DNA from: Eustoma russellianum
Lineage: Eukaryota; Streptophyta; Magnoliopsida; Gentianales; Gentianaceae
Assembly (NCBI GenBank): GCA_036186865.1
Contig: AP025055.1
Coordinates: 8,411,793 to 8,475,792 of the forward strand
Direction: 5' to 3'
Length of the DNA stretch: 64,000 nt
Part shown: piece after piece, positions 32,830-43,146 of the stretch
Layout: every line of letters starts with the position of its first letter
Position numbering within the stretch: the stretch's first letter is position 1
Made by a program: the position numbers and the translations under genes
The notes under the pieces: generated by a model
The model's input: only the letters and a program-made list of their open reading frames with translations
Told to the model about the DNA's origin: nothing
The model's database searches: none

Positions 32830-33792
32830 ACTTTTGCTGGCAGACCAAGGTTGATTGCCAGCTCGTAGTTGAACTTACAATTCTTGTATGCCTTCTGTGA
32901 AGTTGATGTATACGTTATCGATATTAAGACCTCCTTAATCAAGGATCTTTTGTCTTTGCCCAGTTGCTGGCGGTATCGCTTGTCCTTTTCCCTTTGTAAG
33001 CTATAAACGACTGCTGAGAGACCAAAGTGTATTATTATGTCTGTTTGGAACTTCGTGTTCCAATTGCTGCTGGTTGATAGCCAAGAGATGATATCCGATC
33101 AATTGCACAGCCTTGCCTTGCAGCTTGTTTGCTTCAAGAAAGTAGTCTACACCTTGAATGAGTACATGCATTGAAAGAACAAGTGTTCGTGGTTCTCTGC
33201 AAAGCTACAATACAAGACACATGAATTAGTAGTAACAATCCCTTAGTTTAGGAGTTTGTCTTGTGTAATCAACCACTTCCATAATGCAAGCTAAAGGATG
33301 ATTGCATAACATGAAAGATGGTGATAAAAAACAATTTTCTCCCATTCAATACAAGGAATAAGGGGTTGACGGGATCTTGAAGCATTTTTGACAGAAAAGG
33401 AAGAGTTTGGAAGACACATGAATCTACTTCCTGAGAAATGATGACATTTCTGCAAGCAAGGTTACAGGAGACGAGTTGTTCATCCCAGCCTCTTCCATAT
33501 AAACTTCTCCATTCAGACCCGTGAATCACCTCTGAAACTTTGGCTTCAGCAGGGATCATGAGCAATCTTTAAAGTTCCCGATGCTTGACACTGAAGATAC
33601 CCACGGGTGCCAAGGTTTATTCCATAATAAAGTGTCCGCCCCATTCAATATAATTCTACCAAACCAGTGTCCAAAATCATCTCTTACCCGCAAGACCCTT
33701 TCCAAGAAGCATAGGGTCTTGTATTGACCTCCCAAAATGGTTTCCGTTTTAAAATGACAATGACTTTCTTTATGGTTGATTATCTCCCAAAT
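32830..33792 (-). pseudogene. L1-type LINE 3' fragment (duplicate of 45303-46018)
   Basis: On the minus strand from 33792, IWEIINHKES is followed by WFGRIILNGADTLLWNKPWHP, the conserved post-RT segment of plant L1 elements. Near 33150-33250 LLNWGIVTTNSCVL-like residues and ENHEHLFFQCMYSFKV form the zinc-binding (zf-RVT) module. Stops and shifts break it. The part from about 33072 to 33792 matches 45303-46018 closely, including the same junction with the gypsy LTR. Confidence 0.8.
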
Positions 33793-35431
33793 TTTAGAAG
33801 CCAGGCCAGGACTAGGGTCTCGGCACGGTGCACCCACCGTACTCTACTATGAGAAGTACAAGGCGTCGATACCATGCATATGCATGTCAACATAAATCAT
33901 GGATCGATATAACGGAAGCAACATAAACATAAACATTTTACAAATGGCATGCATACCGATACAAGTCATCATAAATCCGTACAAATTGTGATATTCAATG
34001 ACCCAAAATATTCTAAGTCCATCATAATCAAAATGTCTAGTACATCAAAAGATAAACTTTTGGGCCCACTTCTTCACTCACGGGTAAACTATCTGGGGCT
34101 CGTCCTTTATAAATCATGTGCTATAATTCATGTTCTCTGCAAATGTTATAAAGACAAGTATGAGCGATAACACTAATCATCCAGCAAGTAGTCTGCCTGG
34201 ATACGTCATGTGGATCATACATGGAGAGATAAGGTAATAAAATAATAATGCATGAATAAAGAACATACATATCACGTCCACATTTTTAAAAAGTAAAGTG
34301 ACATACCATAAGTGCATTCATACAACATGTAAAACATGCATAATTAATATTATCAAATAAGGTGAACATTTCCTTCTATCTAAGTCCATATACATGTCCA
34401 TCCGTATTATCTCACATGAAGGTCTAAGACAATATCATACTTAATCTTGTCCTCTATATGCATCAAGTGGCTTTATGAACAATGTAAATGCTATAGTCTC
34501 TTGATGTGATGTCTTTAAAAACGATGACCTACAGATTTTTCATAACGATGAAAGATCAGTCATGATGTCCATATCCATTTTTCCAAAAACTTTTGGAACC
34601 TAACATTTCCATAAAATTTTCATAAACATTCAAAACATGTCATTTTCATATGATGGCTATAGCACTTTACCTTGCATACGAATGATATCGTCATAGTAGC
34701 GGAATGATCCCCTATATAGTCACATGTACAAATATGAAACCTGATGTTCCAAAAATAGTGTTACATCATAAGTACATATTACTAATTGTGACTCGATATG
34801 CCAGAGATCTCTTATCCAAGACAAGGTGTTACACTCGGGCCCATAAAGAACATATTATATGTCCATGATGCCAACCTCCTTAGGTTCCGGTTACATGACG
34901 ATGCTCCAATCATCGATAACATACTATATGTCCATGACACCAACCACCTCGGTTCCGATGTCATGACGGCACAACAAATGATCATATACATACGATAAAC
35001 ATGTCATAGGATATTCAACTATACAATGTGATTGGATGTTCAAGGGTGAATTTTTAAAACATGTCATGAGATACAAAATGTATGCAAATGCTCTCGGTTT
35101 CCTAGTCCATTCATCACTCTGTATGTTCTCAAATATCATCATATCATCATGTCATTAGAACATGCATATGCACATAGTCCATAAACAGCCCCTAAACAGG
35201 CTCTTTGTGTATTATTTCATACATCACCCTTTCACAAAATATGCATTCTACACATAGTCCAACGGCCAAAAACCTTAAGACATTTAGTAGCCATATGTAT
35301 ATAACTTTTAGCATAAGAAAATGCATAAAGTAGTCATAATTTAGACCATACTACATTTTATCTAGATGTGACCTAAAATATTGCATTAAAATTACTTGTT
35401 CCATAAATATGCATCATGGCCGTATGTTACA

Positions 35432-35487
<56 letters not shown>
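33793..35487 (-). mobile_element. Gypsy LTR (duplicate), 3' part, split by a LINE
   Basis: Matches 46019-47717 nearly base for base at a constant offset of 12,226 bp. Its edge at 33793 abuts the same LINE position (CAAAT) as in the other copy. The LTR is interrupted in its TA microsatellite by the LINE at 35488-39252 and resumes at 39253. The terminal bases have mutated (TTTAGAAG against TGTAGTGC). Confidence 0.88.
35436..35487 (+). repeat. (TA)n microsatellite, LINE target
   Basis: About 26 TA units. The other LTR copy has the same repeat at 47662-47717 uninterrupted. The right part here is at 39253-39276. Confidence 0.95.
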
Positions 35488-35489
<2 letters not shown>

Positions 35490-36061
35490 TTGGGAATATC
35501 TTTGATCAGTTAGAAGCTGCAGAAAAAGAAGCTAAAAGAATGGAATCACTATATGATCGGCATCCCATGGTGGAAAACAGGATCCAGTATCAGAAAATGA
35601 AGGCTGAATATTTGAAGGCCTCAAAGTATGAATTGATATTTTGGGAACAAAAAGCACGATGTAAATGGATAACACACGGGGATGCAAATACCGCTTATTT
35701 TCGTAATATGGTGAAAGATAGACACCACAGGCAGTCTATCTGACAAATAAAGATAGCTGCTGGAGAAATATGTCAAACGCAAGATGCCATCCAGAATGAA
35801 GCCATCTCGTTTTACTCTCAATTATTTAAGGCTGAAAATGTTCAGGATGCTACCGAGTTACTGCAACATATTCCAGTCTTGGTTAGCCAGGAGATGAATA
35901 ACTCATTGACACAATTGCCTACACTTGAGGAGGTAAAGACTGCAGTTTGATCCCTTGATCTGCATAGCGCAGCAGGACCGGATGGTTATAATGGGTATTT
36001 CTTCAGACATTGTTGGGAGGTAATTTGTCATGATGTCCACAAAGCAACCCAAGAATTTTTT
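35490..36061 (+). pseudogene. LINE ORF2: region before RT
   Basis: In the same frame as the RT: FGNIFDQLEAAEKEAKRMES, KASKYELIFWEQKARCKWI, THGDANTAYFRNMVKDRHH, a TGA at 35741, FYSQLFKAENVQDATELL, a TGA at about 35948 (where TGG is expected), then SLDLHSAAGPDGYNGYFFRH, the start of the RT domain. Only two stops interrupt about 190 codons, so the copy is fairly young. Confidence 0.85.
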
Positions 36062-37531
36062 ATGGGCTTCTGTATTCCAAAGGCCATGGGCAGTACTCTG
36101 ATCACGCTTATACCAAAAACTCCATCTCCCACCACGTTTGCAGATTTCCGACCTATCTCGTTATCTAATTTTATGGCAAATATTGGAACACGCATATTGA
36201 CTACAAAGCTTTCCCTTATATTACCGAAAATAATATCCAATGAGCAGGTAGGTTTTATGAAAGGAAGAGATATAACGGAGCATATCCTAATTGCTCAGGA
36301 AATGACTCATATGCTTGACAAGAGAATACGAGGCAATAACATTATGATCAAGTTAGATATGATGAAAGCTTTTGATAGAGTTGATTGGACTTTTCTTCGC
36401 AAATTGCTTCAAAGAATGGGTTTCTCAGTGCACTTTCTTCAGCTCATCTTTAATCACCTTGAAAGCACCTATCTCTCCATAATCATTAATGGAACTCCAT
36501 GCGGATTCTTCAAGCCCACAAGAGGAGTAAAGCAGGGTGATCCGCTTTCGCCTATACTATTCATCTTGGCTTCAGAAGCATTCTCTTGTGCACTCAATTC
36601 CTTAACTGCAAATGGAACCATAAAACCTTTTTCAATGGGCAGAGTGCGACCAATAATTTCACACCTAGCTTTTGCGGATGATCTTATGGTCTTTCTCAAT
36701 GGGGCATCCACTAATTTGCAGCGCTTCAAAAAGTTCTTGGATACATACCAGGCAGTTTCAGGACAGTGCGTGAATCTCCTTAAGAGTCGGTTCATAACAT
36801 CTTCATATGCTCAGACCAGCCAAATACACATAATAGAGAGGCATCTTCAAATCACAGCCACCTCTTTGCCAATGAAATATTTGGGTGTATCACTTCTGAG
36901 AGTCCGTCTTAGACCGCTACATTGCACTGAATTACTTGCGCATATGGATCGAAGATTACTGGGATGGCAAAATAGATACTTATCTACTGCAGGGAGATTA
37001 ATATTGGTTAAACATGTCTTGAGTTCCATACCAATTCATGTTGTGGCAGCACATCAACTACCTAAAAGTATTACAAGAGCAATCCGACAAAGAATATGTA
37101 ACTTTCTTTGGGCTAGCCAAGGCAACACACCGAGGCACCATTGGGTTCGCTGGGAAAATCTCTTTATGCCTAAGGAAGAGGGAGGATTAGGCTTGCACAG
37201 GTTGGACGTCTTATATAAAGCATATTCAAGTCGCTTGTGGTGGTCATATCATAACAAGAGTAGTCTATGGGCAATCTTCATGCGCTCTAAATATGGGCGT
37301 AGACAACAGTACAATCCACGCATTACAGATACAATCACATGGAAGAGGATTTGTGATGTACATGAATTTTGTTCTTCACATGTGACGGGGCAGATACAAT
37401 CACATGTATGGACATTAGAGACGCATTGTAGGTTCACAATCAAATCAGCCTATGATATGCTGCGTAACCCTGGCATAAAGTATCTTTCACATCGATTCAG
37501 TTGGCATCGACTCCAACAACCCAGTATATAA
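36062..37531 (+). pseudogene. LINE reverse transcriptase (RVT_1), intact domain
   Basis: A 489-codon open frame, the longest in the window. Residues 11-33 (STLITLIPK, FADFRPIS) are RT motif 1. KLDMMKAFDRVDW holds catalytic Asp99, GVKQGDPLSPILF lies at 155-167, and the FADD box is at 204-207 with both Asp present. KYLGVSL is the thumb region and EEGGLGLHRLDVLYKAYSSR the post-RT region. It ends at a TAA that cuts the link to the zinc module. In L1 elements this enzyme copies the LINE RNA at a nicked target. The whole catalytic core survives, but no full ORF2 does. Confidence 0.92.
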
Positions 37532-38400
37532 CTCATTTTATGGAAACTATACCATCGGGCTCTCCCAATTGAGGATAATTTGAGAAGATTCTTAACGGCC
37601 AGTCCCACATGTTGCCCATTTTGTCGTACATCATCTGCAACACAAGCTCATATATTTCTACAATGTCTACAAATACATCAAATTTGGGCTTATTATGCAT
37701 CGTTAGTGGATGGACCTCAGCCGGGAACTTTTACTCTATTCCAATACCTTATGTTGTGGTGGACTTCTACTAGTGAGAAATCATTTCATGGAGTATTACG
37801 TATCATTGTACCGGGCATCATCATATGGAATATATGGAAGGCATACTCTTCTATAACATTTGGAGATGAACAATGCACACTGGTTCAACTAAAGGAGCTA
37901 ATAAGGGCACAATATTAATATCTGGAGTTGTGCACAACATGGCAAGTAATATGTTATCAACGATCCAGATTTAATAGCACATGGATTGACACCCAAGATG
38001 ATGCTCCATCGACCACATGTTATCAGATGGCGCACACCGCCTTCAGGGAGGTTTAAACTTAATGTAGATTCAGCTCATGGTTCATTATCTGCCTCTGGCA
38101 GAGCAATCTTGCGGGATACAAATGGCAACTTGAAGGCTGCCATTGTGTTTTATCTCCCATTATCTACACCATTCCAAGCAGAGCTTCAAGCGGCTTTCAT
38201 TGCACTTTTATATTTCCTGCAGCGCTATAGACATCTAGATATGGAGGTTGATTCACAAGGGGTTACTGACCATATTCATTCATCAGATTGTTCTCAAATT
38301 CTTCGCGGTTTAATAAGCAATGGTGATGTTTAAGTAGCACATATCCCGCGGCAGGCAAATATGGTGGCTCATTTATTGGCTCAACATGGTCAACTACATC
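37532..38400 (+). pseudogene. LINE zinc-binding module and RNase H
   Basis: 37580-37918 encodes CCPFCRTSSATQAHIFLQC, a CCHC-type zf-RVT module, and ends at TAA. 37986-38333, in another frame, is an RVT_3 RNase H: FKLNVDSAHG (Asp), PFQAELQAAF (Glu), MEVDSQGV (Asp). After the TAA at 38331 the last conserved piece reads VAHIPRQANMVAHLLAQHG (Asp replaced by His). A C-terminal RNase H is known from some plant L1 lineages. Frameshifts lie near 37920-37985. Confidence 0.82.
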
Positions 38401-39252
38401 AACACTATAATCAATTCTTTACGCTATCTTCATTACCATCTACGGTTAAAGGAGCTTTGCTTACAGATGTATCATTTCCATACCTACGAATCTAACATGG
38501 GAAGATCACACATACAACATCTGTATGACTGCCTGTGTCGACAATGGACACAGGCAGAATGGGTAATATTTACTCTATGCTGTAACATCGTCATATTCTA
38601 TCCTGTGCTTACATATGTCCTGCACGTATCTAAGGATACGGGCAGATTGGGTAGTACAACATCACATTCACTTTGTTTCATATTGGATCTTATTATCATA
38701 TTTTCAATTATTATGTTCACTAATACATTCTCATCTGATATGCTGCATATATGTCTGACACTGCGGTGCTGCGATGCTACTTGGAGTATACTCTCAAAAA
38801 TGTATGCTGACTGATGTATAGCCAAGGATGCTTTGCACAACGGATATCTAGTAGAATTGGGGAGGGCCTTTAAAATCATACTTGCGAGGATGACTTTTGC
38901 TCAAAAGGATGCAGTGGCATGGGTAGAGGAGACTTTGCTTACATTTTAGCTTCTACACTTAGCAATATCGGTGGTTACAACTATGGATCTCATATTTTTA
39001 GTCATCGTAGTCATATGCTAGATGGAAAATCTCCACATATAAATATGCACGCTTTTTTCTTCGCAAAGGTTTTATCCACAAGGGTGGTTTTACTTGGCAA
39101 GGTTTTAATGCGACATATCATATATGATTGGAGATTACATATTATTATGGCATTATATTCACATTTTACTTATGCTGACATTGTTTCTAAGATGTAATAT
39201 GGTATTCCTCCGCCACAAGTGAGGGTTTTATGAATAAAACTACTATTTTCGC
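38401..39252 (+). other. LINE 3' untranslated region
   Basis: Follows the RNase H. A 142-codon open frame (38386-38814) reads as low-complexity hydrophobic sequence with no domain. The end (GGGTTTTATGAATAAAAC) has an AATAAA signal 15-20 bp before the TA repeats. Confidence 0.6.
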
Positions 39253-39483
39253 AATATATATATATATATATATATACACATGTAACAAGATTATTGGTTC
39301 CAAAATTAGGTTTAAGGTCGTATACTATATCTCTTGCATATATACATGTAACAAAAATTATTTCCATAAATAGGCCTTATGGCCGAGAAGTGTGTCACCC
39401 ACATACATACATAAATTTCATCTTTTTCACATCTCATACATATCCCTTGAGTTTGATATTTATTCTTCTTTACCTGAAATCAT
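39253..39483 (-). mobile_element. Gypsy LTR (duplicate), continuation after the LINE
   Basis: From ACATGTAACAAGATTATTGG onward it matches 47731-47945. It ends at about 39483, where both the LTR and the Sirevirus sequence share GAAATCAT, an 8-bp overlap at the join. Confidence 0.85.
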
Positions 39484-40611
39484 CAAAAGGGAGAGATTGT
39501 TGAGAAAAAGAGTTTGAGTGATTTACAAATACATGATTTAAATACTACGTATTTATGAAATGCATGACAAAATGAGTATGTGACACGTTTTTGTGATATA
39601 TATGCTTCATATATTTATATATATTGTTGCCGTGCTAACAAGCCATGAAGCATTAAAGCTTACATCATAGGGCAAACATTTGTTGTTTTTGAACTATTTT
39701 CAGGTGCCACCATTAATGAACTAAACTAGTTCATTAAGTGAAGTACTTAAGTAAATGAACTAACTAGTTCATTAAATGGAGATATATTTGGAGAAGACTT
39801 GATGGCAACAAATTGAAAAATAGAAAGTCTCCTCATTCATTCCTGTCACACGCCATTTATACATACCATATATATATTTATAGTTTTGCTAAAAAGGCAT
39901 AATACACATATATTCCAACGCACTACCGACACGTCACATATGTTACAAACGTACGTCAACATCACACCACTATATACACCTCATATTTATGAGTATATTC
40001 AGGTCTTATACCATATGATATAAGTCATGGCGATGAAAAAATTATTACGACACGTTACAAGGTTATAAACCGAAAATTGTCGTATCCGGTGACTACCGAA
40101 ACTTTGCCAACGTGTCACATACTTGCCATATAAAGATGGCCAGCCCATATACTTTAAAAATAGCCAAAACTTTCGTGGCTCACATGTTAAATTCAGCCAT
40201 GAAATCATTCCATGTTGCACACACAAATCATCCACAATTAAAGCCAAATTGTGGAGATTTCAAATTCAAAGATTAAAGCGCATGGGGCACCTTTTAAATC
40301 AGCCTTTAAGAGCTGAATATCTAATCTATTTTACGTATATTACGTGTGACATAATATATATAACATGTGCAAAAAATTTGAATTTAATCGGAGAAAAATC
40401 ACGTAATCGACGAAAATTGAAAATTCGGTTTTCTACGAACATAACACATGGAACATTTTTGGCATGACTTGTAACATGTATCTAGACAATTTTTACACAT
40501 TCCAGACATGATAAAGTGTTCTAGAAAATTAAAATTAGGGCTGATTAGAAATTACCATATATGTGTAATTATTGTGTAATATTTGACAAATTTTACCAAA
40601 ATGAAATTCAG
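39484..40611 (+). mobile_element. Sirevirus polypurine tract and LTR fragment, copy S3
   Basis: CAAAAGGGAGAGAT (39484-39497) is the polypurine tract and TGTTGAGAAAAAG at 39498 the LTR start. The first 1.1 kb of the LTR follows, including the paired hairpins (39712-39775), and is cut at GAAATTCAG (40611), before the palindrome modules. The presence of the tract shows this was a 3' LTR. Both ends are truncations, not integration ends. Confidence 0.85.
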
Positions 40612-41118
40612 TTGAAAGTCCTTTACAGGATCCTCTTTCACTTCCTCACCTATCTTCAACAACTCTGTATCACTTTTCTGGACCTCCTTTATTCGGTCAA
40701 TTAGAGTAGGGGTGATCACCAACGTAGCCAGTATATTCGCAGTAGACTGAACCATATATGATCCGTACTCAGCTATTTCTCTTTCAAGTGGCGTCTGTCT
40801 GGCATGACTTGATATTCCGCTCAGTGCGTCTGCTACTTTGTTTGCCTTACCTAGATGATAATGAATCGCAAGATCATAATCCTTTATCAAGCTATCTTTG
40901 TTGTCTCATATTCAACTTGTTCTGGGTGAAAAGATACTTCAAACTATTATGATCCGTGTAGACTTCGAATCTCTCACTGTACAGATAATTTCTCCGAATT
41001 TTCAACGGAAACACCACTACCGCTAATTCTAGGTCATGAGTAGGGTAATTCTGCTCGTAAGGATTCAACTGTCTTGAAGCATAAGAAATTACATGATCCT
41101 TCTACATTAAAACGCAAC
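40612..41118 (-). pseudogene. Chromovirus G2 RNase H, downstream exon
   Basis: Resumes after the intron as GCVLM, stop, KDHVISYASRQ. It then covers HDLELAVVVFPLKI-like residues (41000-41050) and the 40552-40890 frame: IKDYDLAIHYHLGKANKVADALS, the usual end of gypsy RNase H. The linker to integrase is cut at 40612 by Sirevirus sequence. Confidence 0.8.
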
Positions 41119-41187
41119 CTAACAAAAAAATTAACGCACCTATACAATGTAGGAAATTTACAATTGTGAAGCCGTTTATTTATTTAC
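41119..41187 (-). other. Intron in chromovirus G2 RNase H (69 nt, GT-AG)
   Basis: On the minus strand the exon ends GGATCAG, followed by GTAAATAAATAAACGG. The intron ends in a pyrimidine-rich TTAATTTTTTTGTTAG before GTTGCGTTTTAATG. Removing it joins the SDASKNGS and GCVLM coding pieces in frame (phase 1). It contains stops. It has the same length and position as the insertion in G1 (9421-9489), while the sequences are strongly diverged. Confidence 0.8.
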
Positions 41188-42170
41188 CTGATCCATTCTT
41201 GGATGCATCGCTTTATACTACAAATACTTTTCTGGAGATTGGTTATGGTAAAACTGGAGCTGAGGTTAATCTCTTTTTGAGTTCGGTGAAGCTTCGTTCA
41301 CAGTCGGAAGTCCATCAAACCTCGTCTTCTTTTGCCTTAATCTAGTCACTGGAACTGCAATTCGAGAGAACCCTTCAACGAATTTCCAATAATATACTAC
41401 AAGTCTTAAGAATCTTCTGACCTCTATCACGTTCGTTGGCCTCGGCCACTCCGTCATGGCTTCAATCTTCTTAGGGTCAACTGATATGTCTATCTCGGAG
41501 ACTACATGTCCCAAGAATGCTACACTGCATAGCCAAAACATGCATATACTGAATTTAGTATAGAGCTGCTTCTCTCGTAATATACTCAGCACGGTCCTTA
41601 AGTGTTCGGCATGGGCTTCTTCATCCGATGAATATACAGAATGTCGTCAATGAATACAACCACAAACTTGTCCAGCTGCTCACGGAAGACAATGTTCTTT
41701 AAATCCATAAATGTTGTAGTGGCATTAGTTAACCCGAAGGCATCACCAAGAACTTGTAATGACAATATCGAGTACGGAAGGCAGTTTTAGCAACATCCTC
41801 TCCTTTGATCTTCAGTTGATGATATCCTGAACGAATATCAATCTTACTAAACACTTTGACACCCTGCATTCATGTGTATAGTTCATATTTGTACATACGG
41901 TTATAGATTAGCATGTACAAATGTAAATTACTTATCCTCAGTTGATCGAACAAGTTTTTGATTCTGAGTAACATGCATTTGTTCTTTATGGCAATTTTAT
42001 TCAGTTCCTGATAATCGATACAAAGTCTCATACTGCCATCCTTCTTTTTCACGAACAGAACTGGAGCTCCCCATAGTGATGCACTAGGACGTATAAACTT
42101 TTTCGGTATCAGCTCTTGCAACTGTACCTTCAACTCTTTCAATTCTGCTGGGGCCATCAGATACGGTGCT
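41188..42170 (-). pseudogene. Chromovirus G2 reverse transcriptase, split by an intron
   Basis: The 41870-42157 frame starts MAPAELKELKVQLQELIPKK and has GAPVLFVKKKDGSMRLCIDY and KIKNLFDQL. After the intron (41864-41935) it resumes VKVFSKIDIRSGYHQLKIKG, TRYCHYKFLVMP, then broken frames with the catalytic-box region near 41640-41680. The 41266-41592 frame holds KLYTKFSICMFW, VAFLGHVVSE, KKIEAMTEWPRPTNV and EVRRFL. Stops lie near 41750 and 41210. Asp of the SKIDIRSGY motif is present. Confidence 0.82.
41864..41935 (-). other. Intron in chromovirus G2 RT (72 nt)
   Basis: On the minus strand it lies between the codons for LFDQLR and GVKVFSK, where other chromoviruses have no gap. The 3' edge is GAATGCAG. 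The 5' edge is ATAAGT, one G to A change from the canonical GTAAGT. It is phase 0. A 10-bp inverted repeat (ATTTGTACAT and ATGTACAAAT) lies inside. Copy G1 is truncated before this site, so there is no second copy to compare. Confidence 0.6.
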
Positions 42171-42774
42171 TTAGAAATAGGCTCACTCTTGGTACGACAT
42201 TTGTTTCAAACTCTATCTCCTTTTCCAGAGGTAAGCTAGGCAAATTGTCTGAAAGACATCTGAAAACTCTCTAACCACCCGAATACTATCAAACGAAGGT
42301 GTCTCTGACTCAGTGTTGAGGGCGTATACAAGGAAACTTTCATCTCCCTTCTTCAGAGCGCTGTAGACTTGGGATGCGGTCAAGTATACATTCTGTGGTA
42401 ACTTCTACAACTTGAAATTTCCCTAATAGGTGAGCTCCTCTTGTGCCAGATTATTAATAATTACTTGCTTTCCCCTGCAATCAATGTGAGGATGATTCTT
42501 GAGTAGTCAATCCATGTCCAAGATGACGTCGAAGTCGGTCATCGGAATAGGAATCAGAGTGGCATCAAACGATCGTCCTTCCATTTCGAGTTCCCAACCC
42601 TTGTATAGGTGGTGTGAAATAATAACTTGATCGCCAGCTTCCTGAACGCGATTAGGCATCTCTAAACATGTAGGACGGCTGCTAAGGTTCTAGGCAAACC
42701 TTTTTGATACGAAAGAGTGGCTTGCACCATTATCAAACAGTACAACTGCTGGCATAATGTTTACTATCGCCGCA
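42171..42774 (-). pseudogene. Chromovirus G2 protease and linker to RT
   Basis: Minus strand from 42774: AAIVNIMPAVVLFDNGASHS carries the protease active site, here DNG where DSG or DTG is usual. VSKRFA and a TAG follow, then MTDFDVILDMD, the second conserved motif (DVILGMDW in the family). The linker to RT includes ALKKGDESFLVYALNTESE. Stops are frequent. Change of the active-site triplet suggests loss of activity. Confidence 0.75.
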
Positions 42775-43146
42775 CTTGTGACAATTTATAATTCAAGTAT
42801 ATGGTTTTAAACATGTATATAATACAAGAACAACAACATTACTCCATTGCCTTAGAGGCTTCCGTCTATGGTGGGGTATGGGGGGTTAGATGTACGTAAC
42901 CGTACCCGTGTGTTAAAAACACACAGTTGTTGTTTCCCGGTGACCCATAATGATGCGTCAAATTATATCGATCAACTGCTACTTCACAATAGTAGAAGCG
43001 CAGCCAATTTAATGAGTCATGTTGCTTTATTCCATCATATTCCGAAGTCAAGAAAGAGTGTGTTCTTGACTCCATTGGAAATAGAAAGATAAACAGGCAT
43101 ATAATAACAATACTTAAACTGCGTAATTAAACATACATTTCAATAC
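42775..43146 (-). other. Insertion or possible intron between gag and protease of G2
   Basis: Coding similarity stops after VLDTPD (43147-43165) and restarts at AAIVNIMP (42774). The 372 bp between begin GTATTG and end CACAAG on the minus strand, so GT-AG fits. The frame across is off by one base unless an indel has occurred. An open 69-codon stretch inside has no domain. Confidence 0.35.

Larger units (their letters stand above)
35488..39252 (+). mobile_element. L1-type LINE, 5'-truncated, inserted in an LTR microsatellite
   Basis: Sequence absent from the otherwise matching LTR at 47717-47735. It carries the end of the endonuclease-RT linker, full RT, zinc-binding module and RNase H, then about 850 bp of 3' sequence ending TATTTTCGCA before TA repeats. 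The missing 5' part is typical of incomplete target-primed reverse transcription. The target duplication cannot be defined because both flanks are TA repeats. Confidence 0.9.

Noticed and set aside
33949..34170. 73-codon frame conserved between 33949 and 46175
   Set aside because: It looked like a conserved peptide (one difference in 73), but the whole surrounding DNA is equally similar because of the segmental duplication, so there is no coding signal.
35436..35487. TA tract as a CRISPR-like or satellite array
   Set aside because: A simple dinucleotide microsatellite; there are no spacers, and the same tract is in the duplicate LTR.
38386..38814. 142-codon plus-strand open frame after the LINE RNase H
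   Set aside because: Out of frame with ORF2 and with no domain; best read as LINE 3' UTR.
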